Shown piece after piece: positions 8,521 through 16,832 of a DNA stretch of 64,000 nucleotides. The notes beneath the pieces were generated by a model that was not told the DNA's origin, did not search any database, and saw only the letters and a list, made by a program, of their open reading frames with translations. A program made the translations under genes and the position numbers. The stretch spans positions 4,030,001 to 4,094,000 of the forward strand of contig NZ_CP155447.1 of NCBI RefSeq assembly GCF_045290345.1, read 5' to 3'. This DNA is from Singulisphaera sp045290345 (GTDB lineage: Bacteria > Planctomycetota > Planctomycetia > Isosphaerales > Isosphaeraceae). Position 1 is the stretch's first letter. The number at the start of each line of letters is the position of its first letter.

Positions 8521-9629
8521 CCCCGTTCGACCGGATCCAGTGCCTCGACCTCTCCTGGAGTGTGCCGCCCGACGTGGGGGAGTTGCGGGTCGCGATCCTA
8601 GGCGCGGGCAAGATGGCCCGGCTTCATCTTGAGGCTCTGAAGAGTCTACCGGGAGTGCGCCTCGAAGCGATTTGTAGCCGTTCTGGAACCTCCGCGGAGC
8701 GCCTGGCTGGCGAGTTCGGCATCCCCCGAAGTTACCGAGACGCCGCCCGGCTGCTCGAGGAGACGCGACCAGACGCGGTGTTTGTGGCTGTGAGCCACGC
8801 CGTCACGCTCGAGATCGCCTCGCTCGTGCTGGAAGCCGGAGTCCCTTGCCTGTTGGAGAAGCCGGCGGGATTCAGGTCGGTTCAAACCGCTGACCTGGCA
8901 GGCCTGGCCGACGCTTCCCACTGCCTGAACATCGTGGGGCTCAACCGCCGCTATTACAGCACCATTCAACAGGCCCTCCTGGCGGTCTGGCAACAGGGAC
9001 CCGTGCGGGGAGTCCTGGTCGAGGCCCACGAGCCGATCCTGGAATATCGCAGTCGAAGGGAGTTCGATGGCGAGTTGTACGACCGCTGGATGGTCGCCAA
9101 CACGATCCACGCCATCGACCTGCTCCGCCTCATCGGCGGCGAGGTGGCCGAAGTGCGAGGGCTTGGCCAGTGCATCAACGAGCCGCACGGCGATCACTTT
9201 TCGGCAACTGTCGGTTTCGTGGGGGGAGCGATCGGGACGTTCGTCGCTCACTGGAACTCGGCCCGCGGATTTGGCCTGAAGATCTACGGCGACGGAGTGA
9301 CCGCCGAGCTCTGGCCTCTCGAGCAGGCCTTTCTCCGTTATGACACGGGCCGACGTCTCAAACTGACACCGGACCCAGTCGACATTCGCTGTAAACCGGG
9401 CCTCTATGCTCAGGATGCGGATTTTCTCCAGTCGGTCTGCGACCGCACGCCGGCCCCGTTCCCAGCGTCGGATTTACATGACAATGTACGGACCATGCGG
9501 CTTGTTGAAGCGATCTCCGGGGTTGTGACCGTTCAGGCGGTGGATTCCCCTTGCCTGGGCGCGGGAGCCGGCGAACCAAACGGCTCGGTCAGTCAACCTG
9601 GGCGTTCTCACGAACTGAGGTTGAGTTGA
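8517..9629 (+). CDS. Gfo/Idh/MocA family oxidoreductase 2
   Basis: This second 370-residue member shares the fold but not close sequence with its neighbour. The dinucleotide loop is VAILGAGKMARLHLEALKSL; the EKP motif is CLLEKPAGF; the catalytic segment contains NTIHAIDLLRLIGGEV. The ATG overlaps the preceding stop as ATGA. The gene ends in a TTGA overlap with the ABC ATPase gene. Side by side, the two oxidoreductases may perform successive or paired redox steps on one sugar intermediate; this is inferred from position only. Confidence 0.87.
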   Translation: MTPFDRIQCLDLSWSVPPDVGELRVAILGAGKMARLHLEALKSLPGVRLEAICSRSGTSAERLAGEFGIPRSYRDAARLLEETRPDAVFVAVSHAVTLEIASLVLEAGVPCLLEKPAGFRSVQTADLAGLADASHCLNIVGLNRRYYSTIQQALLAVWQQGPVRGVLVEAHEPILEYRSRREFDGELYDRWMVANTIHAIDLLRLIGGEVAEVRGLGQCINEPHGDHFSATVGFVGGAIGTFVAHWNSARGFGLKIYGDGVTAELWPLEQAFLRYDTGRRLKLTPDPVDIRCKPGLYAQDADFLQSVCDRTPAPFPASDLHDNVRTMRLVEAISGVVTVQAVDSPCLGAGAGEPNGSVSQPGRSHELRLS

Positions 9630-10933
9630 ACGACATCGTGATCCGTGCCAAGGGACTCTCCAAACGCTATCGGATCGGCGGTCCTCGGGTCCGCTACAAG
9701 ACCCTGCGCGAATCCGTGGCGGCCGCGGCCACCGCCCCATTCCGCGCCCTCTGGTCCAAGCGCCCTGAAGTCGGCGATGGGGACCGGATCTGGGCGCTCA
9801 AGGACCTCTGCTTCGAGGTCGAGCGGGGCGAGGTGATTGGCGTGATCGGTCGAAACGGGGCCGGCAAGAGCACCTTGCTGAAAATCCTCTCGCGGATCAC
9901 CAGGCCCACCGAAGGCTACGCCGACCTCAAAGGTCGAGTCGGCTCATTGCTCGAAGTGGGCACGGGATTCCACCAGGAACTGACCGGGCTCGAGAATATC
10001 TATCTGAACGGCGCGATCCTGGGAATGAGGCGCCAGGAGATCAATCGCAAGCTCGACGAGATCATCGAGTTTGCCGAGGTAAGCCGATTCATCGATACTC
10101 CCGTCAAGCACTACTCCAGTGGAATGTATCTCCGGCTGGCGTTTTCCGTGGCGGCTCACCTGGAGCCCGAGATCTTGCTGGTGGATGAGGTCCTGGCGGT
10201 GGGGGATGTCGGTTTCCAGAGAAAGTGCTTGGGAAAGATGGAAGACGTGGCGGCCCAGGGAAGGACGGTCCTTTTCGTCAGTCACAACCTGGCCGCGATC
10301 AAGGAGCTTTGCCGCTCGAGCCTCGTCCTGAATGAAGGCAGGATCGATTTCCGGGGCTCTGCCGTCGAGGGTCTGGCCCACTACAGCCGGGGGCTCGCTC
10401 GCAACGACGGCGAGGTCCGCGTGAGTGGAACCGGGTGGCGTGACGTGCGCGTGAACGGCCGACATGACGGAGGCGTCGCCAGTCTGGCGGCCTCGGAACC
10501 GTTTTTGGTCGAGGCGCAACTCGAGCTCGACGCCGACTACACCGGCGGGAACATATTCTGCATCGTGGATGATTCGTCGGGAACGATGCTCGTGCACCAG
10601 CGGCTCGACGGCGAGACACTCTGGTCGCGGGACTTGCAGGCGGGTCGCTACCGCGTGGGCGTGGAGTTTCCGGCCCTCTGGCTCGCCGCCAATCTCTACA
10701 CGTTGCACTTCAAATTCATCGGCTGGAGAACCGGCGGGGGCACCGAGCGGCACCACTCGGAGCGTGTGATGCTCGACGTCACCAACGATGTGAACGGGGT
10801 GGGTCGTGCCCTGCTTGCCCCGTCGGCGCGATGGTTGCTATCCGCCGAACCTGATCAGGGCGGCGGGGAGCGCAAGGACCGGCCAAGCGTGAACGGCCGT
10901 GGCTCTTCTCTCCTTGCCTGCGAGGATCATTGA
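9626..10933 (+). CDS. ABC transporter ATP-binding protein with C-terminal glycan-binding domain (Wzt-like)
   Basis: This 435-residue protein supplies ATP hydrolysis for glycan export. The nucleotide-binding domain (about residues 1-255) has Walker A GRNGAGKSTLLKIL, the HYSSGMYLRLAFSVA signature and Walker B ILLVDEVLAVGD, followed by the switch histidine in LFVSHNLAAI. Residues from about 260 onward form a beta-rich extension like the carbohydrate-recognition domain of Wzt, which reads the end of the chain to be exported. TTG 9626 overlaps the previous stop; longer upstream starts would be shadow sequence. Its permease partner is most likely the protein at 1043-1912, the only ABC-2 permease in the window. 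Confidence 0.92.
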   Translation: MNDIVIRAKGLSKRYRIGGPRVRYKTLRESVAAAATAPFRALWSKRPEVGDGDRIWALKDLCFEVERGEVIGVIGRNGAGKSTLLKILSRITRPTEGYADLKGRVGSLLEVGTGFHQELTGLENIYLNGAILGMRRQEINRKLDEIIEFAEVSRFIDTPVKHYSSGMYLRLAFSVAAHLEPEILLVDEVLAVGDVGFQRKCLGKMEDVAAQGRTVLFVSHNLAAIKELCRSSLVLNEGRIDFRGSAVEGLAHYSRGLARNDGEVRVSGTGWRDVRVNGRHDGGVASLAASEPFLVEAQLELDADYTGGNIFCIVDDSSGTMLVHQRLDGETLWSRDLQAGRYRVGVEFPALWLAANLYTLHFKFIGWRTGGGTERHHSERVMLDVTNDVNGVGRALLAPSARWLLSAEPDQGGGERKDRPSVNGRGSSLLACEDH

Positions 10934-10971
10934 GACCGATCGGACCAAACCACTCATTGGGAAATCCTCCG

Positions 10972-11862
10972 ATGGGAATAGGACAGCAAAGCGAGACACT
11001 CGGGTATTTTCGAGAGCACGCCGAGGATTGGCGGAAGAAGGCAAACGCGCAGGATCTGCTCAGGGTCAACGTGATCCAGCAGCGGAACGGATTTGTTCTT
11101 CATGTGATCAAGAGCCGGGTCGAGACACGATCGGCCCTGGATGTCGGCAGCGGGACCGGCGACCTGGTCTGCGCGATTGCACGACTCGGGATCTCTGCGA
11201 CGGGGATCGACTTTGCCGACGAGATGATCCGTCTCGGTCGGCAACAGGCCGAACAGAACCGGCTTGTGCAAGCCGACTTCCATTGCGGCTCGATCTTCGA
11301 CTTCGACCTCACCACGAAGCGGTACGATCTGATTTCCGCCAACGGGTTTATCGAATACATCACCCCAGCGCAGCTCGAGCAGTTCCTCGATCTGGCCCAA
11401 CGCGCCTTGAAACCAGGAGGTTCTCTCGTCCTGGGCTCGCGGAATCGGCTCTTCAACATGGTCTCGATCAATGCATTCACGCTCGAAGAACTCACCGCGG
11501 GGGCGGCTGACCTGCTGCTCCGAGAGGCGGTGGCCCTTGCAGGGGGGGCATCCCTCGACGAACTCGCCGAGTCTGATACGGTCAGACTCCAGGACACGGA
11601 GACCACCCATCCCTATACAGGGGTCGGCGTCTCGACCCGGTTTCAATACACCCCCGTGCAACTGATGAAGTTGGTGATCGCCAGTGGCCTTTGCGTGGAG
11701 CAGATCTACCCGGTCCACATCCATGGCGTACCTCCCGCCTTCAAGCAACAACAGCCCGAAGTTCATGTGGCCATTGCGAATCGCCTTCAGGAGTTCGCAC
11801 TCGACGGAATTTCGCTCGTTCCCTACGCCTCAACCTTCATGCTGCATGCGCGGAAGGAGTGA
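10972..11862 (+). CDS. class I SAM-dependent methyltransferase
   Basis: The 296-residue protein has a clear methyltransferase core: SALDVGSGTGDLVCAIARLG as motif I, GIDFADEMIRLG, and LKPGGSLVLGSRNRLFNMV. ATG 10972 gives the N-terminus MGIGQQSETLGYFREHAEDW. A TTG at 10930 that overlaps the Wzt stop, as seen elsewhere in this cluster, would add 14 residues and cannot be excluded. In ABC-dependent export systems, methyltransferases near Wzt can cap the growing chain (WbdD-type logic). That is an attractive but unproven role here. Confidence 0.8.
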   Translation: MGIGQQSETLGYFREHAEDWRKKANAQDLLRVNVIQQRNGFVLHVIKSRVETRSALDVGSGTGDLVCAIARLGISATGIDFADEMIRLGRQQAEQNRLVQADFHCGSIFDFDLTTKRYDLISANGFIEYITPAQLEQFLDLAQRALKPGGSLVLGSRNRLFNMVSINAFTLEELTAGAADLLLREAVALAGGASLDELAESDTVRLQDTETTHPYTGVGVSTRFQYTPVQLMKLVIASGLCVEQIYPVHIHGVPPAFKQQQPEVHVAIANRLQEFALDGISLVPYASTFMLHARKE

Positions 11863-11865
11863 TCG

Positions 11866-12846
11866 GTGGCTCCTCTTACGATTGTGATGTATCACTATGT
11901 TCGTAATCTGAGGCGATCACGCTTCCCTGCGATCAAGGGGCTCTCGACGGAGCGGTTCAAGGAACAGATCGGTTACTTTAAGCGGCATTACACCATCGTG
12001 AGCGGAGCCGATCTCATCGGCGCGGTGGCCTCCGGACAGGAACTCCCCCCGAATGCGCTGCTCTTGACGTTCGATGACGGTTATCTCGACCACTACACCG
12101 AAGTGTTCCCCATCCTGGATCGCGAAGGGATTAGCGGTTGCTTCTTCCCGCCGGCTCGATGTGTTGTTGAAGACGTCGTGCTGGATGTGAACAAGATCCA
12201 TTTTGTGCTTGCCTCCGTTCCCAACACGTCGGAACTCGTTCAACGAGTCTTTGGCCTTCTGGATGAATACGGACCACGATTCCGAGCCGAGGACAAGCAG
12301 GATTACTGGGAACGGTGCGCTATGGCCAAGCGTTTTGATTCCCGAGAGGTGGTTTTCATCAAGCGACTCCTTCAGCGCGAACTGCCTGAGGAGCTCCGGC
12401 GGCTGATGATCGATGCCTTGTTCCGACAGTACGTCAGCTCCGACGAAGCCTCCTTCGCGCGGGAGTTGTACATGAACGAAGATCAAATCCTCTGTCTCCA
12501 TCGTCACGGGATGCATCTCGGAAGTCACGGCTACGCCCATGTCTGGCTAAATCGTCTCGGTCGGATCGAGCAGGAACAGGAGATCGACACCTCCTTGGAG
12601 TTCCTGAGGCGGATCAACGGAAAGAACGACGGCTGGATGATGTGCTATCCCTACGGGGCCTACGACGAATCTCTGCTCTCGGTGCTGAGACTGCGAAACT
12701 GCACGGTGGGATTGACCACTCGAGTCGACCTGGCGGATCTCAGTCACGATGATCCTTTGACCTTACCCAGGCTTGACACGAACGATCTTCCGAAGACCGC
12801 GGATGCTCCACCGGCACAATGGACACTGCAGACCTGCAATCGGTAA
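11866..12846 (+). CDS. polysaccharide deacetylase family protein
   Basis: This 326-residue protein belongs to the NodB-homology (CE4) family, which removes N- or O-acetyl groups from glycans. The metal-binding motif is visible as LLTFDDGYLDHYTEVFPIL, and a second region GMHLGSHGYAHVWLNRL carries the H-x3-H-type residues. MCYPYGAYDESLL corresponds to the conserved P-[FY]-G-x-x-[DN] segment. The GTG start at 11866 is preceded by a good AAGGAG ribosome site. A central insert of about 100 residues separates the first and second motifs. There is no signal peptide, so it may act on cytoplasmic precursors before export. Confidence 0.87.
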   Translation: MAPLTIVMYHYVRNLRRSRFPAIKGLSTERFKEQIGYFKRHYTIVSGADLIGAVASGQELPPNALLLTFDDGYLDHYTEVFPILDREGISGCFFPPARCVVEDVVLDVNKIHFVLASVPNTSELVQRVFGLLDEYGPRFRAEDKQDYWERCAMAKRFDSREVVFIKRLLQRELPEELRRLMIDALFRQYVSSDEASFARELYMNEDQILCLHRHGMHLGSHGYAHVWLNRLGRIEQEQEIDTSLEFLRRINGKNDGWMMCYPYGAYDESLLSVLRLRNCTVGLTTRVDLADLSHDDPLTLPRLDTNDLPKTADAPPAQWTLQTCNR

Positions 12847-12927
12847 ACATGCACGTGCCAGCACGATTTGCAGGTCGTGAACAGTCCGGGCCCTCTTTTC
12901 CACGGGGCTGTGGAGGTGAACGGCGTT

Positions 12928-14424
12928 ATGACCTTCATGTCATCCAAGACCGAGGGCCGCTCAGTCAGGACCGCCGCGCCGGGGGTTGTGGTGCTGAGCT
13001 CGTCATTGCTCACCGACCGGATGCTCCTCTTCACCCGGTTCCTGGACGAATTGAGCCAAGGAACATGCGCCACGGTTTGGGCCACCACCGCTCGGGAGGA
13101 GCGGTTTCGAGATCTCTGGGACTCGGCTTCGGCGATCGTCGAGCCGTTTCCGGCGGTCCGTCCGTTCCGAGAGTTCCCGCACAACTACCTGCGCAGGTTC
13201 AACGAGTACGTCTGGGACTTCCGCCAGCGTCCCCCCAGCCGGCTCAGCATGATGCGCCACGTGCGGAAGCGGACCCGGGCCCGTCATGTTCGGGCCCTCG
13301 AGCTACCGGCCAGGGTACTGGCCAGGCTGAGGCTGGAGCGACCGCTCGAGGACTGGCTGGAGCGGCTCATGCTCGCCTATCCACGAAGTCCCGAAGCCCT
13401 GAGCCGATTGAAGACACTCCAGCCTGCGGCCCTTGTGACCACTGGCCCCTTCCGGTACGACGAGCCCGCGATCGTTGCAGTGGCGAAGAACTTGCGGATC
13501 CCGACCCTGGCGCTGATCACCTCGTGGGACAATCTCTCGACCAAGGCGCGGATGGTCCTCAAGTATGACGGTTACCTCCTCTGGTCGGAGCAGATGAGGC
13601 GCGAACTCCTCCACTTTTACCCGGACTCCGCCCGAGTCCCCTCGTACGTCGTCGGCGCTCCGCAGTTCGACGCCTTCTTCCAGCGGAGATTCCAGCGATC
13701 GCGCGAAGAGTTTTGCGCATCCCAGGGGCTCGAACCCCAACGGCCCCTGATCGTCTACGCACTCGGCTCCCCGAATTTCTTGCGAGAACACCACGGCGCG
13801 GCCTACCTGGCCGAACGAGTGGCTCGTGGCGACCTCGGAAACGCACAGCTCCTGATCCGCCCCCACCCGGTGTTCGACAATGGCAATGAGGCCGAGGCGC
13901 TTCGCGGGATCAGTCCCCAGGTGATTGTCCAACGGACCGGCGCGGCCGGAGCCGCTCTCACGGAACGTTCTCAAGACGAATTCCAGATCACTGAATGGGT
14001 GAATACATTTCGGCATGCTGATGTTGTGGTTAACCTCTCCTCCACCGTCGTGATCGATGCCGCAATCTTCGATCGCCCCGTTGTGAACTTGAACTACGAC
14101 CCCGAGCCAGGACGCCCGAATCAGGCGCTGGTGAAGGATGCGAACCACCGTTGGACCCACTTCAAGCCCGTGGCCGAGTCGGGCGGAGTCTGGCTCGTCA
14201 ACGAGCCTGACGAGATGGTGGAAGCCGTGAAAGGCTATTTGCAACATCCGGAGCTGCACCGCGCGCAGCGGCGTTGGATCGTGGAGTACGTCTGCGGGCG
14301 GTTGGACGGGAGCTCTGGAGAGCGCATGGCGGCGGCGGTCCTGAATTTCATTCAAGGGACGGGCGGTTCGTCGGACGTGGCATCAATGCCTTCCGCGTTG
14401 GCTTCCACCGTGGGCGCCGACTGA
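12928..14424 (+). CDS. putative GT-B fold glycosyltransferase (paralogue A)
   Basis: This 498-residue protein has no family name I am sure of, but looks like a GT-B enzyme of the CDP-glycerol-transferase, capsule or epimerase-like kind. Visible motifs are ITSWDNLSTKARMVLKYDGY, VVGAPQFDAFF, an HP pair in LIRPHPVF (residues 313-314) and an SST triplet in VNLSSTVVIDAA (371-373). HP and serine motifs are shared with known bacterial sialyltransferase families, but also with other GT-B proteins. The ATG at 12928 has a GGAGGTG ribosome site nine bases upstream. It is a distant paralogue of the protein at 16833-18308; together they bracket the second nonulosonate set, so transfer of that sugar is a reasonable guess. 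Confidence 0.7.
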   Translation: MTFMSSKTEGRSVRTAAPGVVVLSSSLLTDRMLLFTRFLDELSQGTCATVWATTAREERFRDLWDSASAIVEPFPAVRPFREFPHNYLRRFNEYVWDFRQRPPSRLSMMRHVRKRTRARHVRALELPARVLARLRLERPLEDWLERLMLAYPRSPEALSRLKTLQPAALVTTGPFRYDEPAIVAVAKNLRIPTLALITSWDNLSTKARMVLKYDGYLLWSEQMRRELLHFYPDSARVPSYVVGAPQFDAFFQRRFQRSREEFCASQGLEPQRPLIVYALGSPNFLREHHGAAYLAERVARGDLGNAQLLIRPHPVFDNGNEAEALRGISPQVIVQRTGAAGAALTERSQDEFQITEWVNTFRHADVVVNLSSTVVIDAAIFDRPVVNLNYDPEPGRPNQALVKDANHRWTHFKPVAESGGVWLVNEPDEMVEAVKGYLQHPELHRAQRRWIVEYVCGRLDGSSGERMAAAVLNFIQGTGGSSDVASMPSALASTVGAD

Positions 14425-14665
14425 ACTTGGCCAAACGAGCCGGCACGGATCGTTGGCGACAGAATCTCAGAAAGCGCAAGGGCTCGGATCGAGTCGCATC
14501 AACCCGCCTCACGGCGAGTCAGGCTGGTTCGTCGGTGTAGAGAGCAGGCGGATTCGGAAATCGACGTTGGCTGAAGAATGAATTGTGAGAACTTCACGGT
14601 ATTCCAAAAAGGGAGCACGGCCTTTCTCCGTTGCTTGCCATCAACGGTAGTCGGTCCGATCACTT

Positions 14666-15931
14666 ATGAAACACCCCGATGAGATTCTCGCCATCATCCC
14701 CGCCCGTGGGGGATCGAAGGGCATTCCCCGGAAAAATATTCGTCCCATCGCTGGGAAGCCATTGCTGGCCTACACCATTGAACACGCACGGCGGACGCCC
14801 GATATCACGCGGATCGTCGTCTCGACCGATGACGGCGAGATCGGAGCGGTCGCGGAAGACTGGGGGGCGGAGGTGATTAAGCGTCCGCCGGAGCTGAGCG
14901 GGGACGAGGCCTCGTCGGAGTCGGCATTGCTCCACGCGCTCGATCAACTTCGGAGGGTGGAGGGCTACGATCCAGGTCTCGTGGTCTTCTTGCAGGCGAC
15001 TTCGCCGTTGCGGCGGCCGGACGATATCCAATCGGCCATCACAACGTTCATGGCCGAAGAGGCCGACTCGCTCTTCTCGGCTGGCCCGGTCCACGGCTTT
15101 ATCTGGCGCCGGGAGGCCGGCCGGCTCTCGTCGTTCAGTTACGACTACCGGAACCGGCGGCGGAGGCAGGACGCTCCAGAGGAGCTCGTGGAGAATGGTT
15201 CGATTTATATCTTCAAGCCCCAAGTGCTCCGAGCGTCCGGGAATCGCCTGGGCGGGAAGATTGCAACCTACCTGATGGACCCGCTCGACTCGCTGCAAGT
15301 CGATGAGCCCTCCGATATGCCGCTCTTCGAACGGCTTCTCGCGGTTCGAGTCCCTTGTTCGATTCTTCCCGCCGGTTCCGGGTCGGTTCGCATGCTCGTT
15401 CTCGATTTCGATGGGGTGATGACCGACAACCGCGTGCTGGTGGACTGCAACGGAAACGAGGCGGTCTGGTGTGACCGGGGCGACGGCTGGGGAATCGCTC
15501 GCCTGAAGGACGCCGGCATGGAGATCGTTGTTTTGACCACCGAGATCGTCCCGGTGGCGGCCGCCCGCTGTCGCAAGCTTGGTATCGAATGTATCGATGG
15601 GTGCGAGGACAAGCTCACCGCGCTCCGGGAGATGGCCTGGAGCCGCGAGTTGGGGCCGAATCAGATCGCCTACGTCGGCAATGATGTCAACGACCTCGAC
15701 TGTCTGCGCTGGGTGGGACTGCCAATCGCCGTGGCGGACGCCGTCCCCGAAGTGCTGGCTGCCGCGGATTGGGTTACCGCAAGACCAGGGGGGCGGGGGG
15801 CCGTTCGCGAAGTGGCGGATCACCTTCTGAGGGAGGCGGTGAGTGCGACGGGATCGACCGGAAACCGACTCCGCAACGGAGTCTGGACCGACAGGAATGA
15901 GGGAGGCGCATCCAATGGCACGACAGCTTGA
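14666..15931 (+). CDS. CMP-nonulosonate synthetase fused to HAD phosphatase (CMAS-like)
   Basis: The 421-residue protein has two domains. Residues 1 to about 230 are a NeuA-type cytidylyltransferase, with IPARGGSKGIPRKNIRPIAG, VVSTDDGEIGAVAEDWGAE and FLQATSPLRRPDDI. Residues from about 240 form a KdsC-like HAD phosphatase, with the nucleophile motif LDFDGVMTDN (Asp247 and Asp249), VVLTTE and YVGNDVNDLDCL near the end. The order matches vertebrate CMP-sialate synthetase. With the NeuB next door, it suggests a phosphorylated route such as Kdn-9-phosphate, then Kdn, then CMP-Kdn. The phosphatase residues look intact, so activity is plausible. About 30 residues at the C-terminus are low in conservation and overlap the next gene. 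Confidence 0.9.
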   Translation: MKHPDEILAIIPARGGSKGIPRKNIRPIAGKPLLAYTIEHARRTPDITRIVVSTDDGEIGAVAEDWGAEVIKRPPELSGDEASSESALLHALDQLRRVEGYDPGLVVFLQATSPLRRPDDIQSAITTFMAEEADSLFSAGPVHGFIWRREAGRLSSFSYDYRNRRRRQDAPEELVENGSIYIFKPQVLRASGNRLGGKIATYLMDPLDSLQVDEPSDMPLFERLLAVRVPCSILPAGSGSVRMLVLDFDGVMTDNRVLVDCNGNEAVWCDRGDGWGIARLKDAGMEIVVLTTEIVPVAAARCRKLGIECIDGCEDKLTALREMAWSRELGPNQIAYVGNDVNDLDCLRWVGLPIAVADAVPEVLAAADWVTARPGGRGAVREVADHLLREAVSATGSTGNRLRNGVWTDRNEGGASNGTTA

Positions 15932-16787
15932 AATCGGCGGACGCTACGTCGGTGAGGGCCAGCCAGCGTTTGTCGTCGCCGAGATCGGGATTAACCACAA
16001 CGGTGAGCTGGAGACAGCCAAGCGGATTATCGACGCAGCCAAGCTCGCTGGTTGTGATGCCGTGAAGTTTCAGAAGCGGACGCCGGAGCTTTGCGTTCCC
16101 CCCGCGCAGCGGGACCTGATTCGCGAAACGCCCTGGGGTCCGATGACCTACATGAACTATCGCCGGAGAATCGAGTTCGCGAGCGAGGAGTATGACGAAA
16201 TCGACCGGTACTGCCGGGACCGACAACTCATCTGGTTTGCTTCGCCCTGGGATGAGCCCTCAGTTGACTTCCTGGAGCGCTACGACCCCCCTTGCTACAA
16301 AATCCCTTCGGCGGCTCTGACCGACGACGATCTGATCCGCCGGATGCGGGAGACCGGTAAGCCGTTGATCCTCTCGACGGGGATGTCGACGATGGAACAG
16401 ATCCGGACGGCCGTCGAGGTGGTGGGGAGGAAAAACCTGCTGATCGCCCACTGCACCAGCACGTACCCCTGTCGGCCGGAAGAGCTCAACTTGCGGATGA
16501 TTCTGACGCTGCGCGACGAGTTCGACTGCCCCGTCGGCTACTCGGGCCACGAGGTCGGTCTGCAAACAACTTATGCGGCGGTCGTCCTGGGGGCCTGTTT
16601 CATCGAGCGGCACGCCACGCTCGACCGGGCCATGTGGGGGAGCGACCAGGCCGCCTCGGTCGAACCCAGCGGCCTGGGCCGCCTGGTCCGTGACATCAGG
16701 ACTATCGAGCAGGCGCTGGGGGACGGGCAGAAACGCGTCTATGACAGCGAGCTGCCGGTGTTGCAGAAATTGCGGCGGAAGAACTGA
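15915..16787 (+). CDS. neuB: N-acetylneuraminate synthase family protein (NeuB, set 2, no SAF domain)
   Basis: This 290-residue protein is a second NeuB-type synthase. It keeps the barrel motifs EIGINHNGELETAKRI, AVKFQKRTPE, KIPSAALTDD, HCTSTYPCRPEELNL, VGYSGHE and ERHATLDRAMWGSDQAAS. It stops at about residue 290 and lacks the C-terminal SAF domain carried by the set 1 enzyme. The ATG at 15915 has a GGGAGG ribosome site and overlaps the fused cytidylyltransferase gene. The lack of SAF, together with the phosphatase fused to its neighbour, suggests a different substrate from set 1, perhaps a 6-phosphorylated sugar. This is inference from domain content and context. Confidence 0.9.
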   Translation: MARQLEIGGRYVGEGQPAFVVAEIGINHNGELETAKRIIDAAKLAGCDAVKFQKRTPELCVPPAQRDLIRETPWGPMTYMNYRRRIEFASEEYDEIDRYCRDRQLIWFASPWDEPSVDFLERYDPPCYKIPSAALTDDDLIRRMRETGKPLILSTGMSTMEQIRTAVEVVGRKNLLIAHCTSTYPCRPEELNLRMILTLRDEFDCPVGYSGHEVGLQTTYAAVVLGACFIERHATLDRAMWGSDQAASVEPSGLGRLVRDIRTIEQALGDGQKRVYDSELPVLQKLRRKN

Positions 16788-16832
16788 GCGGCTCGACCCC
16801 TCTTCGTACTCACCCGATTCGAAGATAAACCG

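Noticed and set aside
13303..15823. Long minus-strand open frames (13303-14355, 14660-15823)
   Set aside because: They lie opposite the GT-B-like protein and the fused cytidylyltransferase and contain no protein features.
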